A stretch of DNA of 64,000 nt, taken from Blastomussa wellsi (Eukaryota > Cnidaria > Anthozoa > Scleractinia > Plerogyridae). The notes under the pieces are model-generated. The model had not been told where the DNA came from, did no database searches, and saw nothing but the letters and a program-made list of their open reading frames with translations. A program made the translations under genes and the position numbers. The stretch spans positions 956,009-1,020,008 of the forward strand of contig OX393569.1 of the NCBI GenBank assembly GCA_947652115.1. Reading direction: 5' to 3'. This document shows, piece by piece, positions 29,681 to 44,600 of this stretch. Every line of letters begins with the position of its first letter. The stretch's first letter is position 1.

Positions 29681-32600
29681 ATGGGAGACTCGTGGGATAT
29701 AAACAACTTCAAACAACCTCTCGCGGCCGAAAAGAGAACTAACTATAAACCTACCTTTGGCGCCATGAGACACTCGCCTTCCAACGAAAGAGGGATCGTC
29801 GTCGACGTAAAAGTGATCGATGTTGAGAAGCGAAGGTCTAAGGAACATTCCAACAGCAAGAATTACGTATGAGTTTTACATGTGATTTTCACGCGGTTTT
29901 ACGACCGTACAACAGTCCGTTTTATGTTTTGTACTCCCTGTGGATTTTAAATGATTTTGTTAAAGAGAAATCCAGACTGTTTACATTGATTTCTCCACAG
30001 GAATACGTGTTAAAAGTAAAATGGTTGGATGACAACCAATATTGCATATTTCGTCGCTACAGTATGTTCTTCGATTTACAGGTAAGGCGAAGTCAGGTTA
30101 AGCTCGTTTATGAGATGATGTCAAGTATTTGGGTTCTCGAATAGTTTGCCGAGGTCTTTATTTGTTTCAGAAATGATAACATGCAATTAGCAACTGGTAT
30201 TCAAGCTGCTCCGCGGGGAGTTGAAAATATCAGCCACCACACACAACTTTACAAAACTAGCTTGACTTTCGCGAAAGGGTGCGAAACATATAACTTGTAA
30301 GCTTGATTATTGTAAAGAACTTTCGGCCTACCTTGCGCACGTTCATACGCGTACTATGTAATTATTTATTTAAGCTTTACTTTAATTGTTTAAGAGATAA
30401 TGGCTGCGATATTTTTCTCTTTATTTTCATCAAGAGATCGAATGTATATATAATATAGCGGTTCTTTGAAAGAAAAATTGTAATAAATACCAGTGTTGGC
30501 GCAAAAATGTTTACTGGCACCCTCGTGCGAGGCTATTTAATCCAGAAAATGCCAGTTATTATACCGGAAGGCGTGAACAAGTTCCGTTTAGTGACAAATT
30601 ATAAAAACGTGGACGTGTATACGTAATTATCTATGCTTGGTAATTTTTTACATTCAACTTGCTATCATCCATCATTATGATAGCTATTGCATAAAGTTTT
30701 CACAACTTTCCATTTATTAATTTAATTTTTAAGACCTGATTCAACCAAGAAACAGAACTGGAACTAGGTAGCATTTTATAATCGTGTATCATGTTCAATT
30801 AGTATGGTTAAACAAACTAATGGAAAATCATGCGGTTCCATCTTTTATTGTATTTTAATCTATCTTAATTTTAACTGCATGGGAGCATTAATTGCCATAT
30901 TGGATTATATATATATCCAGAGTTTTGATTGAGTTAGCTACCTCGGGATGACTGCTCACAAAACAGTTGACAAATATCATCTTTTACAAAACAATATTTA
31001 TATTGATTAGCCGGATTTACTTATTTCTCCTGCTGGTTATTTATTATATTTATTTATTACTACACACACATGCAACATTTTTTGCCTTTCTACCATCTTA
31101 CATGTAATGCATCGCTCCCTTCGAACAATAAATTGTTTTAAAATGACAGCATAGATTTGATCGTAATGACTTAATAATATACCACCAGAACTAAAAATGT
31201 CCCATTCTTATTTTAATTAGTCTAACACACTGGCAAAACACAATGCCAGATGGCATGCGGGGTACGGGAGTGTGACTGGCGATGGGCTGGGAGGAACTTG
31301 GTGAATGCATGGTCTTGAAAAAATAGATGGTCTCACAAAATTTTAGTAAAAAAATCCTGGTTCTCATGGTCTTAATTGTGTTTTAGTAGAACTGAATCAA
31401 TCTCTCACAGTCTCAAAGTTTTTGCAAAGCCATTTTGGGATCTCAATCTTGGTCTTGTAATACAAAAATTTACAAAGGCTTAACTCACATATACAGTCTC
31501 AAAATTAACCACTCCCAGTGGCACCCTCCCATAAATACCACTTGTCAACTCACTTTCTTTTTCAATAATTAACAAACAGGGAACATATTCAGTGTCAGTG
31601 TGCATCTATTGTGAAGTTCTTTGCTTATAATTTCTGCCATCTCGGTGAATAATTGATTATTTATTTGATTTATATTTGATCTCTGTACAGGCTGGCTTGC
31701 GGCAACTTTTTCAGGAAAGGCAAAACATTTTAATTCCAGAATTGCCTGGTAAGACCTAGAAGACCATAATTATAATAATAATTTATAAGCTTTCAGTAAA
31801 CCTAAATTAAGAAAATTCTTGTTGAACAATTATAAGACAAGTTCACTGACTGAAATTTAATAAATAATATAATTTATTTAAAGATTGTATTGCCAAACCA
31901 CATTCAGCCAGTGTACATATTTCTTGTCTGAAGCTGGAATAATTCAAATGGCAGATCTAGAAGAACTGCTCATTGAATTTGATTGTTCATTCTTTAATTA
32001 AATTTGGTTCAGCCACTTCAGGACAGATGTCAGTGAAATTTAATAGGGTAAAGGACTGGCTTTATCCAAAACGATAAATTAGTTTCAATTGATTTGACAG
32101 TTAATGTTTTCTGGCAACTGCAACAGACATTTGAGAATATATCGTTTGTCAGGTTTCTTGATATTTGCATGATTACTGGTCATGAACTGGGGTTCAAGAG
32201 ATGATATCAGTATCACATACATGCCAAAGGTGCAGGAAGCCAGAAATGAATCCATTTATAATTAAGGATTTGTCTGGCTCAATCCATCTTGTTTCAAATT
32301 CTGCCTCTTCATACACCTTATTCCAAAATGGCCGCTGATATATTCACACACAAGTTGGCCCTTGTTGCCTCGTTCGAGATAAAATATTCTTTTGATTTTT
32401 GAACTCAAAAACGAGGCAAGAAGGGCTAATTTGATACCAACAAAAGAATATTAAGATGGTAGCCATTTTGGAATAAGGTGTATTGAGAGTGTGAATTTCA
32501 AATGAGTTATGCATGAATTCTGATCATGAGCTACAAGTTTGATTTAGTAGTCAAATTCAGCATTAGCCAATCAGACGCCCTTATTAAGTTATTATATTGA

Positions 32601-35600
32601 TGATAGTCTGTTTGCTGACTTGATAATGCGATGAGTAGTCAGCAAACAGAATACAATCTTGTATTCTGTCAAGTTCAGCAATTTGAAAATTATGATAATG
32701 ATGATGATAATGATAGGATAAATGGTTACCTCCCCTGATAATTATGGGAGGAATTAACACTTTGATTGTGAAGGGTTATCTCAAGTAGCAGGTTAACTGC
32801 CAGAAAAAAATCACTTTTGAACATTATTGCCTTGGCTGGCTACTGTGCTGGGCTGGGCATCAGCTACCTACTCATGGGTACAAGCTGTGTACCTTGAAAA
32901 AAACTTTGTGACAACTTTTAGATGTAGCTTCAGTATTAGTAACTGAAGTGTCCTTCATGCAAACTGCCAGTGGTGTATTACATTGAATATTAATATTATC
33001 AATGTGAATCTAGACATGACAACTGACACTAAGTTTCACAGCTGGGTTCAGGCAAAAGCATGGTTTATTTTAGTCAATCGATTGAGCAATTTTGTAGCAT
33101 GATAGTCACAAGATTATTGTTAGCCAATAAAATTGTATTATGTAGGATATCACTGAGTATTGCTTCATACTTGAAATTCGCCTAGAACTAGCAATTATCT
33201 TCAATTCGTTCTACCTATTGAGCAATTGCAATCTGTATATAGCGAGCAGTATAAGTTACCTAGCATAGCTTATCAAACTTTTAATGTTATTAGTAGTCAC
33301 ATAAGTTGTAGTAGTAGCCGTAGCAGTAGTAGTGTATAGTAACATAGTCCTATATTGTTTTTAATGAATAGTTGCTCGCTTGGCTTATGCTGGTGGAATG
33401 CTGTTTGGAGCACTGGCAAAGAAACAATGTAAACACATTGAAGAATTCTGTCAGGTATTTTAATTAATGTTACCTTTTATTTTATTATAATATTGTAACT
33501 TATTTTCATACGTGTGAGTTCATTCTCGTCCCCAGAGCCTACAATCCTTCTGGTCTGCAGCAGGGATCAATCCCTGATGCAAACTGGGAGTGAGAATAGT
33601 GAATCTAAATATCCCCATGATTATGTTTTTTCTTTATTCTTGCATGTTGTTCTTGGTGTGATTCATAAAATTCAAAGCAACCAATTCACTAGATGATTCT
33701 TGATCTATTTTCCAGAGAGTGATCCAGCTGCCACCAGTTGTCTCTCAGTCTGACATTGTTCTCCAGTTCTTCAGCCAATGGGGAACTGATTCTTTCGTAA
33801 GGACTGATAATGACAAAGGGTGAGTTAACAATAATAATCACCTAGCTTTTCACGCATTGCAGACCTACAATTGTTATTTTGCTCTATGTACGCATTGTGG
33901 ACCTATGTTTGGTCCTTAAGCTGTCTTGACACATTGCGATATCAGTGCTGCAAATAATTTTTTCCCTTGAAAGGACATGTGTCCAACTAAGTCACCATTT
34001 TGATCGGACAAAACAAAAGTGAGGTCGGACATCATATTACAGTACTGCTCGATATGTGAACCGGCTGCTAATCTAATGCGTTGTCAATGCAGAACATTGG
34101 TGTTTGCACTGGAAAGCAAAAAAAAGTTGTCCAGACATAATTTCTGTCCGACCACAGTTGGAATTTCATCGGACATTGGCAAATTTTGGTTGGACATTGT
34201 CCGATATCCGACTGGATATATATATATATTACTATCTAGCTCACTGCATGCAGTGCAAATTGACCTATCATGTTTTATTGATAATTCTTTGCAAGCATAA
34301 CAAGCAGATAATTTAAAATTGCTTATCTATTTCTCTGTACTCATTGCAAGCCTATAGAAATTTCAGGCCTATATAGAGTTAGATTAACGAGAGTTCTTTA
34401 CCCGTTTCATGCCTCCAAAAATCAATATTCCACATTCTTATCACACCGCCATAGAACCAATAGCCATCAAATTAACAACAGCTATCCATGCAATTTTTAT
34501 TATAAAATCAAAAAATGAAAATAATTTTGTCTGGTTCCCTCAAATCAGCAAGTTACAAACATCTCCCACTGGACGAACTGATGAACAGTTTGTAGAGAGA
34601 TATCATTCTGTGGCAGAGTTTTCAGCTGGTGGAAAAGGAGAGATGAGCCTGAGAGAAAATGAGGTTGTGACAGTCATTGAAAAAAATAACACAGGTCTGT
34701 AGTACTGCTTACTAGCTATCAATTGGCTAACTAGGGTTGACTCACTTTATATTGTTCCACTTCATCTGTACATGTGTCAATAATAATTTAGGGGTTATAC
34801 AAATAATAGTATCTCGATTTCAAATAATTAAAAAATTATGAACAACAACAAATATTCATGGCTAAAGAGTTATTAATTAATTAATTCCTAGTGTGTTTAC
34901 TTTTTGCTGTCTTCCCCTTTTTTGATGGGGGAAATAAATACAGAAGCCTGAAATTTTAGACCAAAAAATACCTGACATCAAAATTTCCTACCCCCCCCCC
35001 CCCCCCCATTTCGCTCAGAGATGTGACCATGTATAATGTGAATACCCTCCTGGGCATAATTTAGGGTGAGTCATAATTTACGGGTGAGGCATGTCAGTAT
35101 TTTAAAGAACACTCACTGACTAGCTGGGTTAGTCAGTAAAAAATTGAGAATAATCTTGACAATGTGATATATGGAAAAAATTAAATTCGGTAAGTCAAAA
35201 TATAAATTTCATGTAACTAAGCGAAGAAAAAATAAGAGAAAACTAAGGGATAGCCCTGGATTGGATGCTAATCATCTGCTGGCTGGGTTACCTCCAATAA
35301 AACCCCTACCAACGCCATAGCCCATGTTTCTCAGTGGCTAATATTCACTTGGATGAAGAGAGGAACTATCATGAGTCTTCCCAAGAACACAATACAGGGC
35401 ACTGGCCAGGGCTTGTACGTGGACCTCCCAATCCAGAATCCAGTGCATTCATTAACCACTAGGCCATGGTGTGTAGTCATCCCATGTTGACATGAAGGTT
35501 GGATTGTTTTGTTCTCAAAATGTACAGCTGTTGTCAGATTTTTTTTAAATGAGCTTGGGCTTTGTCTGCACCAAGTCATAATCTCAACAAACATACTAAT

Positions 35601-38600
35601 AATCTTGTTTCAAAGTTCAGATTTGTTTATTCTGTGCCCGAAAAATCAGGTTGGTGGCTTGTGGCAAATTCAAGAGGTGAGCATGGCTTTGCCCCAGCGA
35701 CATTTCTTGAACCAATAGATGCTGTTCAGAGGTCAGAAGAGGAAGAATGGAGAGAAGTTGAAGATGATGATCGTAAGTTGTGTTAAAGATGATTATAACA
35801 CCAACATATAACCTATAGAAAATATTGAAATATACTGTTTAAATGCCCAGCCATTAACTCAACACAAATGTCCCAAGCCAGTACTCGAAACCAATCTTGT
35901 CACCTTGGCCTACTTCTCTTTTAAGGTAAAGGGTCAAGTCTGTTTACGAGCCTTTGTGGCCCATCAGGCCAGAGCTAATCCCAGTATCCTTAGAAAGAAG
36001 TGACTAGGAGTATTTCTTCTTCTCCTGGGATGGTATGCTAGTCCATCACAGGGTTACTCTCAAGCATTATTTTGCTGACAATATATACACCTGGGTGAAG
36101 AGAGGCAATGTGAGAGCTAAGTGTTTTGCCCAAGAACACAACACAGTGCCCCAGGTAGGGATCCAACTCAGACTGTTCAACCCTGAGTGCAGCGCATTAA
36201 CCATTATGCTACCATGCCTGCTAGCACCAGGAACAGGCGCTGATTAAGCCAATCAGATTTTAGCATTCATGACCATAAGTCAGGGAACCATGGTATAACT
36301 TTCACATCAGATTTGGCCAAAGCCTTGATTCTTGGTTCTGAACAAAAGAAATGTGGACTCTATCTGTACCAGACTTCTTATGATCTGGACTGCCATGATT
36401 GTACAATTAAATCTTGTATTCCAGATATAGGAGCTTTTAATAATTATTGATTCCAAGGTCGTTTATTTAACTACCGGTATATCCTGTATTTTAGGCTTTT
36501 GGATAGCTATTGATTCATACACAGCAAAGAGTGATGACGAATTGACTTACAGAGCTGGCGAGGAAGTTGAGGTGTTGGCAACTAGTAGCTTTGGCTGGTG
36601 GAAGATAAGGTAATGCCGTAAACTTAATATGCAGTTTAATTTCACAAAGGCAAATTTTAAGGGATTTTCTTCAGTTTTAAATACAGTTATTTTTTCTAAT
36701 TGAATAACTGAAATTATGCAGGCAAATTAATGCATTGGAAGCACATCAAGCTTCAATTAATCTGTACCAATTTGAGGTGGCTCATCTGCTAGTGCATAGT
36801 GGGGGGGGAGGAGTGGGGAAGGGGTGGCCGTGGCATGTACCCAGCCATGTACATAGTGGGACTGAGTAACCAAAGACCAAAGATGTGGAGGGGGCAGGCA
36901 GTGGGAGCATGGGAGAATAGAGAGCAGGGGGGGCATTACGGATACAGCAAGGGGAAGGAGAGAAGGCTGAATGGTGGGATTCCCAATTGGTGACAGGTAC
37001 TGGGAGAAATCAACAAAATATTTTGCAAAATTGGCTATTATTTTGCAATAGCAATAGAACAACTGAAGGGGCTGGAGCAAGGTGTGAAAGGGAGGAAGCT
37101 CCCCTCCCCCCCCCCCCCCCACTCACAGAGACAAGGTACACTAGGACTGCACAACATTGCTATTTCATTGAATGTTGCATATATAATTTATACAAAAGAT
37201 TTCACCTACAAATAAGTAATAAACTTAATCTTCTAATCCTTCCATAAAGCCTGGGGATGACAAAACTGAAAGAAATAAAGTGCAACTGTATACAGACTGA
37301 TTATTTTTTTTGTACATGTTTTGTTTTAGAATTAAAGGTGAAGTTGGTCTCACACCTGGATCTAATTTGACACCTAAGCCAAGTGTAGAACCCTTCATGA
37401 CTGAAGAGCAGAGGAAACGGGTCAGTGCAGTTCATTGTCTTGAGTCAACAGGCAATAACGTTATCTAATGTAAGTTATACAAGTGGTTTATAACAAATTG
37501 TTAACTTAAGACAACTCTTAATACATTGTCTCACTAGGGATCCTCATATTCGAGCATCAGTGGCATTTATGCAAGTATAAGATCACCGCCTCCAAGAAGG
37601 TAAAAGTATAAACATTTAATTAACTTTTAGTAAATGATCAACATAAAGATTTTTAAGCTGAACTTGACAAATGCTTCAAATTTTGCCAAGAGCTTTATTG
37701 CGCATTTGTGCAATGGTCATGTCTCATGCAACAGATTCCTTTTTTTGGTGGCTTAAACTGTGAAATGGCAAGAAGCTTGTGGGAACTTGTGATGTAACGA
37801 TGGAAAACTTGCCTAGCAACTGCTATGATATACAGAAGTACACCTACACATCACCAGGACACAGATTACACTCTGTCTGATTCTCAGGTTTACTTTCTAA
37901 GGATGCATTTTTACCAGTCATGTTCACAAAAATAATTAAATTAAATTAATTTCATTTTCAGAGATTCCAGTAAATCATTGAAGATTGAAGCTAACAACGA
38001 TGACTCTGCAAGGGCAAGGGTTTTACGCTCGCAATCTACACCTCGTTAGTGTCTTGATACTTATTCCTGATTGCCAAATGTTTCTTTTAATGTTGGTAGT
38101 AAAAGTTATGTATATAACAATTTTGCTTTTGTGGCAGTTGGCAAGAATTGATCTTTATAGTGTTTGGAAGTTTAGAGATGTGCAAAACCAAGATCAGAGG
38201 AATCTAGTCAATATAGGCTAACAGATCCTAGATGGGATTTTAGGTTTTGTCCATGAGTGTTGCCCTGGGTGCCAGAGGGGTTTTTGCCAAAAAAACCCAG
38301 GCACCCAGGGTATTCATTGATGGAACTTTCCCTTGCTGTCAATTCCTTTTATTCTCACCTATCTGTATCTATACTGTAAAGTGAAATTAGCATTTGATCA
38401 CATTCCGAGATTTTTGAACTGGAAGTCGTGTGACAATTTCACTGCTAACCAATTAATAGCAATGATTTTCACAAAGCACATTTTTTTTTAATTTCTGCTC
38501 TTTTTATGAAGATGTCTTAGAATATGCTACAGTGGAGATACTTCCAAGTCCCCATTCAGGAAATAGAATTCCTCAATTTGGTTTTGAGAATCCCAGGTAT

Positions 38601-41600
38601 GAACATAATAAGTATTCATTGCTAGTTTAACTTAACATTCCAACTGACATTCCTGGCATCTGATGGGCACATTTCTGGGCACAGAATGGAGATTTAGTCC
38701 TTTGTACGTATTGCAGGCCTATAATGCTGGTCTTTGGTCTGTAGTGCCCGTGGCCGTCCTCCAGGGGTTAGGTCGAGAAGGCGGCTAACACTTCACGTTA
38801 AACCCAAAGTTCTGAGATTTTATTTCGGTTTAACGACTGACATTTCAATCTATTTCAGTCTCGGTCGAAAAATAATAACGCTTTTCAGCATCACTCAAGG
38901 ACTTTCATTAAATCAAATTATGGTGTTAGTACTTCCCATGACTCCAAAAACTGGCTATTTTTTAGCTATTTTTTGCCTGTTCTAAGTTGTTTTTGAGTTC
39001 TTTGTTGTGTGTTGGGTCGTTCTTTGTTTTACGTTACGTTACGTGTGAGTTTCACTGGTTCTTACACCAAGGATGAGCCAAAAACTGCCACACCAGCAAG
39101 AAAAAATAGGAGACCTCATGCTGTGTTTATTTCTCTTTCGCATTCGGGTTTCCTCTCAGATCTTGATTGGCTAAAACAATCGGAATCATTAAAGGAATGC
39201 CACACGTGTTGCAGCTTTTGGTCAAATAGCATAACCCCTATTCCATTCCTTGTGCATTGAAACAAGAAACATTCCTCTAGCGCTTTTGGTAATACACGGT
39301 ATTTTTATTTCTTTTCAGTGAAGCTATTCCTCAATATGCCACCGTTATTCCAAAGCATTTGAGGTAAGTTAACTTTATTGCTGAAAGCAGTTTCCGAATG
39401 GAAACAAATGTAAAACCAAAACCAACGGAAAAGAGCTATCAGCCAATCAGAGCTTTTATCCAAGGGCGGGAAAACACGTACAAGGATGGTTTTGGATTTG
39501 GTCTTGACTGGTTTTAAAAAACAACGCGGGTGTTCTGTAAGTCAGAAAAAGTTACACGGGATTTTTAGACCAATCAGTAGAAAATAGTCAACAGAAGCAA
39601 GTTCCATTAGTTTTGCCATCCAAACTCCAAATGGGTAAACCGCTAAATGTGTAACTGATCAAACAACAAAACCAACAAGATGTTGTAACTGGTATTTTTC
39701 ATGTGTAGTACTCCATTAACTGAACGTTTGACTGTGGTGATAAGAAAACGTGAGTGAATTCAGTTCAGTAAACTTTGTTTAAAGGAGCTACGTCAATATC
39801 GTTCGTGCACTTAGAAAAATTTAGCCTAAATGTTTCAAAATCGTCATTTCCAATCCGTTTCAATCTTCCCCATCCTCAGCCATCCTTGATCCTTTTTGGT
39901 TTAGTATCACTACCTTGGTGTTTTTCTTCCTTAGCAAACTATTATTTTTTGGTTTCCTAAATTTTAAGGGTAATTTAGGTTGTCGAAGAAATAACTCAAA
40001 ATATGGTGATGTAGCTCCTTTAAAATGAAAATAAGCGTACCCGCGATCGCAAGAACACACCCAGTATTATAGCACATATGAGGATTTTATTAACATTGAA
40101 AGTAAATGAGATGCTTTCGTTTCTTTGTCCATTTTATATGCTTTAGGTACAGATCCCATAGTCTGAGCGAAGACGGAACAGAAACCTCAGTGAGACCGGT
40201 ATGGTTCGATTACTTCATGTCATTCATTAAATTAAATTTTTAACACAGGTGAATAGACCTTCTTCACGACAGCCGCTATGTTTGAGTTTCCATTGTAATG
40301 TAAATTAGGCGCATGATTTTTAAGGGGGCAAACAAGCCTAAATCGACAAATTTCAGCTGGTTTCCTATCATGTCTGATAATATTTTCATAGCCATGCTTT
40401 GGTTTCTATTTTGTGGTTTAAATATTCTAAGTTTAACGCAATTTTGGCACTTTTGTAGAAAAAGAAAACGGCTTGCGTAGTTAACAAGTCATGAATCGAG
40501 TAACTATTTCAAGCTAACCTTATAATGAAATCATTTTTCCATAACTTAGCTCTCAAATGTGGCTTTACCGCAGATACTCCACTATTTAGACCGTCCGATT
40601 TTCCGAGAAACGGCATCATTTCAATGTTTGCCCCCTGGCAGACAACGCGGCTAATTTGCATTACAATCATCATGGCGGCTATCGTGAATATATGCGAATT
40701 GGCAGTGACATTTCCACTGAGTGGCCTTTCATTTACATTTCACGAAAGTTGGATTTAGAAGTGTTGGTTTTTGTGGATGGAAGAAATTCGGAGAACCCAG
40801 AAAAAACCCCTCGGAAAAACTACGAGGCCAACAATATACCTGTGGCGGATTTAGGGGAGGGGCCGGGGGGTCAGCTACCCCCCTATTCTTTGGTAAAGGT
40901 CCATGCATTCGGTGTTGCACATGGGCACATGACTCAACCCCCCTTCCCCCCGGCAAAACTCAAGGTCTGGATCAGCCACTGTAAACGAATCCCACATATG
41001 ACACCGGATCCAGGAATTCGAATTCAGTGGGGCGTTATTGGTGGCAAGCCGAGCGCCCTCACTACTGCGCCACCTCTACTCCCTATTTACGCGGCCAAAT
41101 TGAAATCCGGCCTCGTCAAAACACACGCTGTGCGGGCCGCAACGGCCCTGAAGCTGATTGGTTCACGAGATGAATTTAAACCAATCAGATTACGTTCAGA
41201 CCGTTTGATGCGGGAAACCATCACACAAAACGAATAGTTTTCAGAGAGAAATGGGAATAATGCAGGCAAAAAATTCGGATTTAGACTTGAAGATAGGCTA
41301 GAAGCAAAAGCACAGTCCAAAAGAAACAAAGAAAGCAAGTCCTTGTCGTCTTTACAAGAAGCGAAACATCATTCACTTGATTCCAACGATCGAGCAAAAT
41401 TAGCTCGTTTGAAGTACTGCGGGAATTTTGCGCCGACGATCAACTGTAAAATGTAAGTTCGTTAAATATCATTGGCGATTATTTTCAGAGACATCATCAT
41501 CCTGTTCAAAACATATCGGTCCGGCTTTTACAGTTATAAAAGAACTTTACTAAATTTGTTAGTTATCAGGATGTTATTTGGCCTTGTATATTGATAATAA

Positions 41601-44600
41601 TGACAATAACATGAATTTTTGAGGGAATATTGCTTATTTGCAACCGCGTAGTGTAATTTGCGGCCCGAGCGCGAAACGCGAGGGATTAAAATCCCTTATT
41701 GTTCTGATTTTAATCCCTTATTGTTAGAAATTAAAATCCCTTATTGTTCTTATATTTTTATTCCACAGAAGCGGAATGGCTACCCAGACCTCCCGTCCCC
41801 TCCTGCCATGGTGGTGTCACACAATTCCCATGGTGGGTACCACGACGACCCTGGCTATGCTACTGCGCACGAGTTCAGACAACCTTTATTGACCAGTACC
41901 CCAAGAGTGCGTTTATTACAAGCTCCTGATGATGGCATCGTTCGGCTTGGCTCCCGAAAGTATGAGAATGTTCTCAGACCAGATTACCATACGGCCACCG
42001 TAAGTATCGATACGCATTACTTCTCGCCTCATTGCGTGACGATCGCTTGTGCGTGACATGATCGACACTTCCTCACGGGGTTTTGCTGATTGATTCGTTG
42101 CTGGCCGTTCTCTCATTTCGGCGTATCTCCTATCAAAGACCTCACTACCAACAACCAGATCATGAGATGTTTTGTGTGCTAAAGGCCGGTTCTCACTAGC
42201 GCATAAGCATAAGCACAAGCATAAGCATAACATAAGCATAAGCAAGTGAGAACACCTGCGACATAAGCATAAGCATAAGCATAAGATAAGAAAAACGAAC
42301 ATGTTTGTTTTTCTTATGTCGGCTTGTGCTTATGCTTATGCTTATGTCGCAGTTTTCACAAGTGAGAACGGGGCCAGCATAAGCATAAGCTCAAGCCTTT
42401 CAACCAATCACATGTCATTTTGACCCAGACTTCTGCGGAAAGTATCACAAGCAAAATGGCGGACGCTATGACATCTGTAGACGTCAGCCATCTTGTTTTT
42501 AAACATCGAGGAGACCTGGTAACGAGTATTGCGTCAAAAAATGTATTCTGCGCGTGCGTATCTCCTTATGCTTATGTCGCGGGTGTTCTCACTTGCTTAT
42601 GCTTATGCTTATGCTTGTGCTTATGCTTATGCGCTAGTGAGAACCAGCCTTAACAGATTTTATAGAAACTGGAAACTGCACATGAAAAACCTCACCCACA
42701 TTTGAGGCTAATAGTCGTTATTCAATTTGTTTTTCTTGTGTTAGCCTGGAGAGCATTATGTAGCAATCACAAATTATGCCCCTCCAGCTGATCGCGCTGA
42801 AGACCTGCCGCTATCCACAGGCGAAACGGTGCGCCTCCTCTCTGAGGACGGTGTCTGGGCGTTCGTGTGTACCGTGGACCCGACTAAGAGGAGAGGGTGG
42901 GTACCGTCTTCGATGCTGAAGAAAAAAGGAGGTTCACAGCACCCCGCTGCACGTAGGTCGTTGTCTGTGGGCGACATTCATGATGCATTTCAAGAGGAAG
43001 AAGCTGCGGCGCCAAGGATAACATCAAACCAGAAGCGGCCTGTACCAACTCCCAGGGGTGATTTTGAGCTGAAGAAGGAAGATTCGATGGGAGCTCCAAA
43101 CGAAGAAGCGCCACCGTTGCCTGGAGCCCCGCCAGGTCATGATCGGAAACCTGGTAAAGAAACCTTACTGATGAACATCTGATTTCCCCTTAAAATGTCA
43201 TTACATTGCCAAGAAGACATGTTCTGAGAATAAAGATAATTGTCAACATATTGGATATTGTATTGATCAAACTCAAAATTCTCATAACTGAACTTAAAAG
43301 AAATGATTGAAATTGGTTAGGAGAAGTGTCATTTTGATTTTCGAATTGAATGGGTTAGGTGACTGCACTTGATCTGCGTCAATAAACTTAATCGTGACAC
43401 GTCGCTAGGAATGTAATCGGATTAATTTAGCAGCGTAACTTATACCAAGTTGTTTTAAAACCTGTCTGAGTTTACATTTCTTATTCTCAGGAAAAGTGAA
43501 CGAACACTACTTTTCGCGGGAAGACTTCACGACAAAAAATTCCAAGTGTATTTGTGTACGCAAAGGAGAGGTGGGTCAGTTACTGGAAGTTCAGGGCTCG
43601 GGCTGGTGGAAGATGAATGTTGAGGGTGTGGTCGGCTGGACGCCTGGCGACTTTTGGGAACTACTACAAGCTGAGGTAATAGACCCTTTGCATAAAAGGC
43701 GCCCAAATTTGAATAACAATACTTGATACATACATCCTTAGCCTCAAATTCACGTAAAAATCCTTTGTCTATAAACATCCACAAGAGGATGCCCTTATTT
43801 TTTCTGACCCGAGTAGCTCAAGTTGTGATTTTGAAAACTTCTTATTCTGTGTTCACAGGATGAGGAAGAAACTCCCAAGAATAATCAAAGGGATCGGATA
43901 AGTTCTTTTGGTAAGTGATGTTCCTCGTCTGTTTTATGAGGAATTCGACTGATCGAGATAATAACTTTCTCTAATGTCCACAATCGTTTGGTGATTTTAT
44001 GCGTGACTTAACGACTGTTAACAACTGCATCACTAAATGGTACCCAGGGGCTTCCACTATTGGCCGCCAGCCCCTAGACCGAGTACCGCTCCCATGGCTG
44101 GCAAATCCCCGCAACCCAGCTATGAGCCCCCAAGCCTGGCACCCGTCACACTGCCAAGCAGTGGAAATTGGGAGGGGAGGGAAGGAAGAAGACAGCTGAC
44201 AGGTGAAACGCACAAGATGGTCGACAAAACTGCCCACTGGCCGCTATCTGTTAACCGCTATTATTGAATTTGCATTTAACTGCATTTAAAAATCCTTCTT
44301 ATTTAAACCTGCCGACTTGCAATAAAGTGCAGCAAAGGCTTTACAGTCGAGTGGAATCAAATCGACGGAGTCGTAATCAGAGTTCTGATGTCGCTTATGA
44401 CTCCGTCGCTTACGATCTAGGGAAAACTAGATTGTCGGAGTCGCAAGCAAAAAGGAAGTACTCGGAGTGCCTGAAACTAGCAATGTGATTGGTTTATTCT
44501 TCCGCTTCAGCCTTTGACTTCGACAATCTAGTTTTCACTAGATCATAAGCGAAGGAGTCAAAAGCAGAATTAGAAGAAAATGGAAAGGTCTGGAAACGTT

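Noticed and set aside
34991..35008. C run as a functional element
   Set aside because: Simple homopolymer like those at 37110, 45728 and 51310; no structure around it.
35509..35649. Earlier acceptor (GTTCAG at 35619) for adaptor exon 7
   Set aside because: It gives the wrong frame for SH3-1 and soon stops; the acceptor at 35649 restores GWWLVANSRGEHGFAP exactly.
36757..37122. 121-codon minus-strand frame with proline and glycine runs
   Set aside because: Low-complexity C/G-rich intron DNA; no homologous domain or splice pattern.
40656..41237. 193-codon + strand frame
   Set aside because: It runs through family C and neighbouring repeat DNA inside an adaptor intron, with no splice support or recognisable domain.
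41916..42302. 128-codon minus-strand frame with LCLCLC repeats
   Set aside because: It translates the CATAAG hexamer arrays of the MITE and the antisense of adaptor exon 15.
44049..44070. Earlier acceptor (ACCCAG) for adaptor exon 19
   Set aside because: Phase does not fit the preceding exon; the acceptor at 44070 gives a frame that continues into the SH2 exons.
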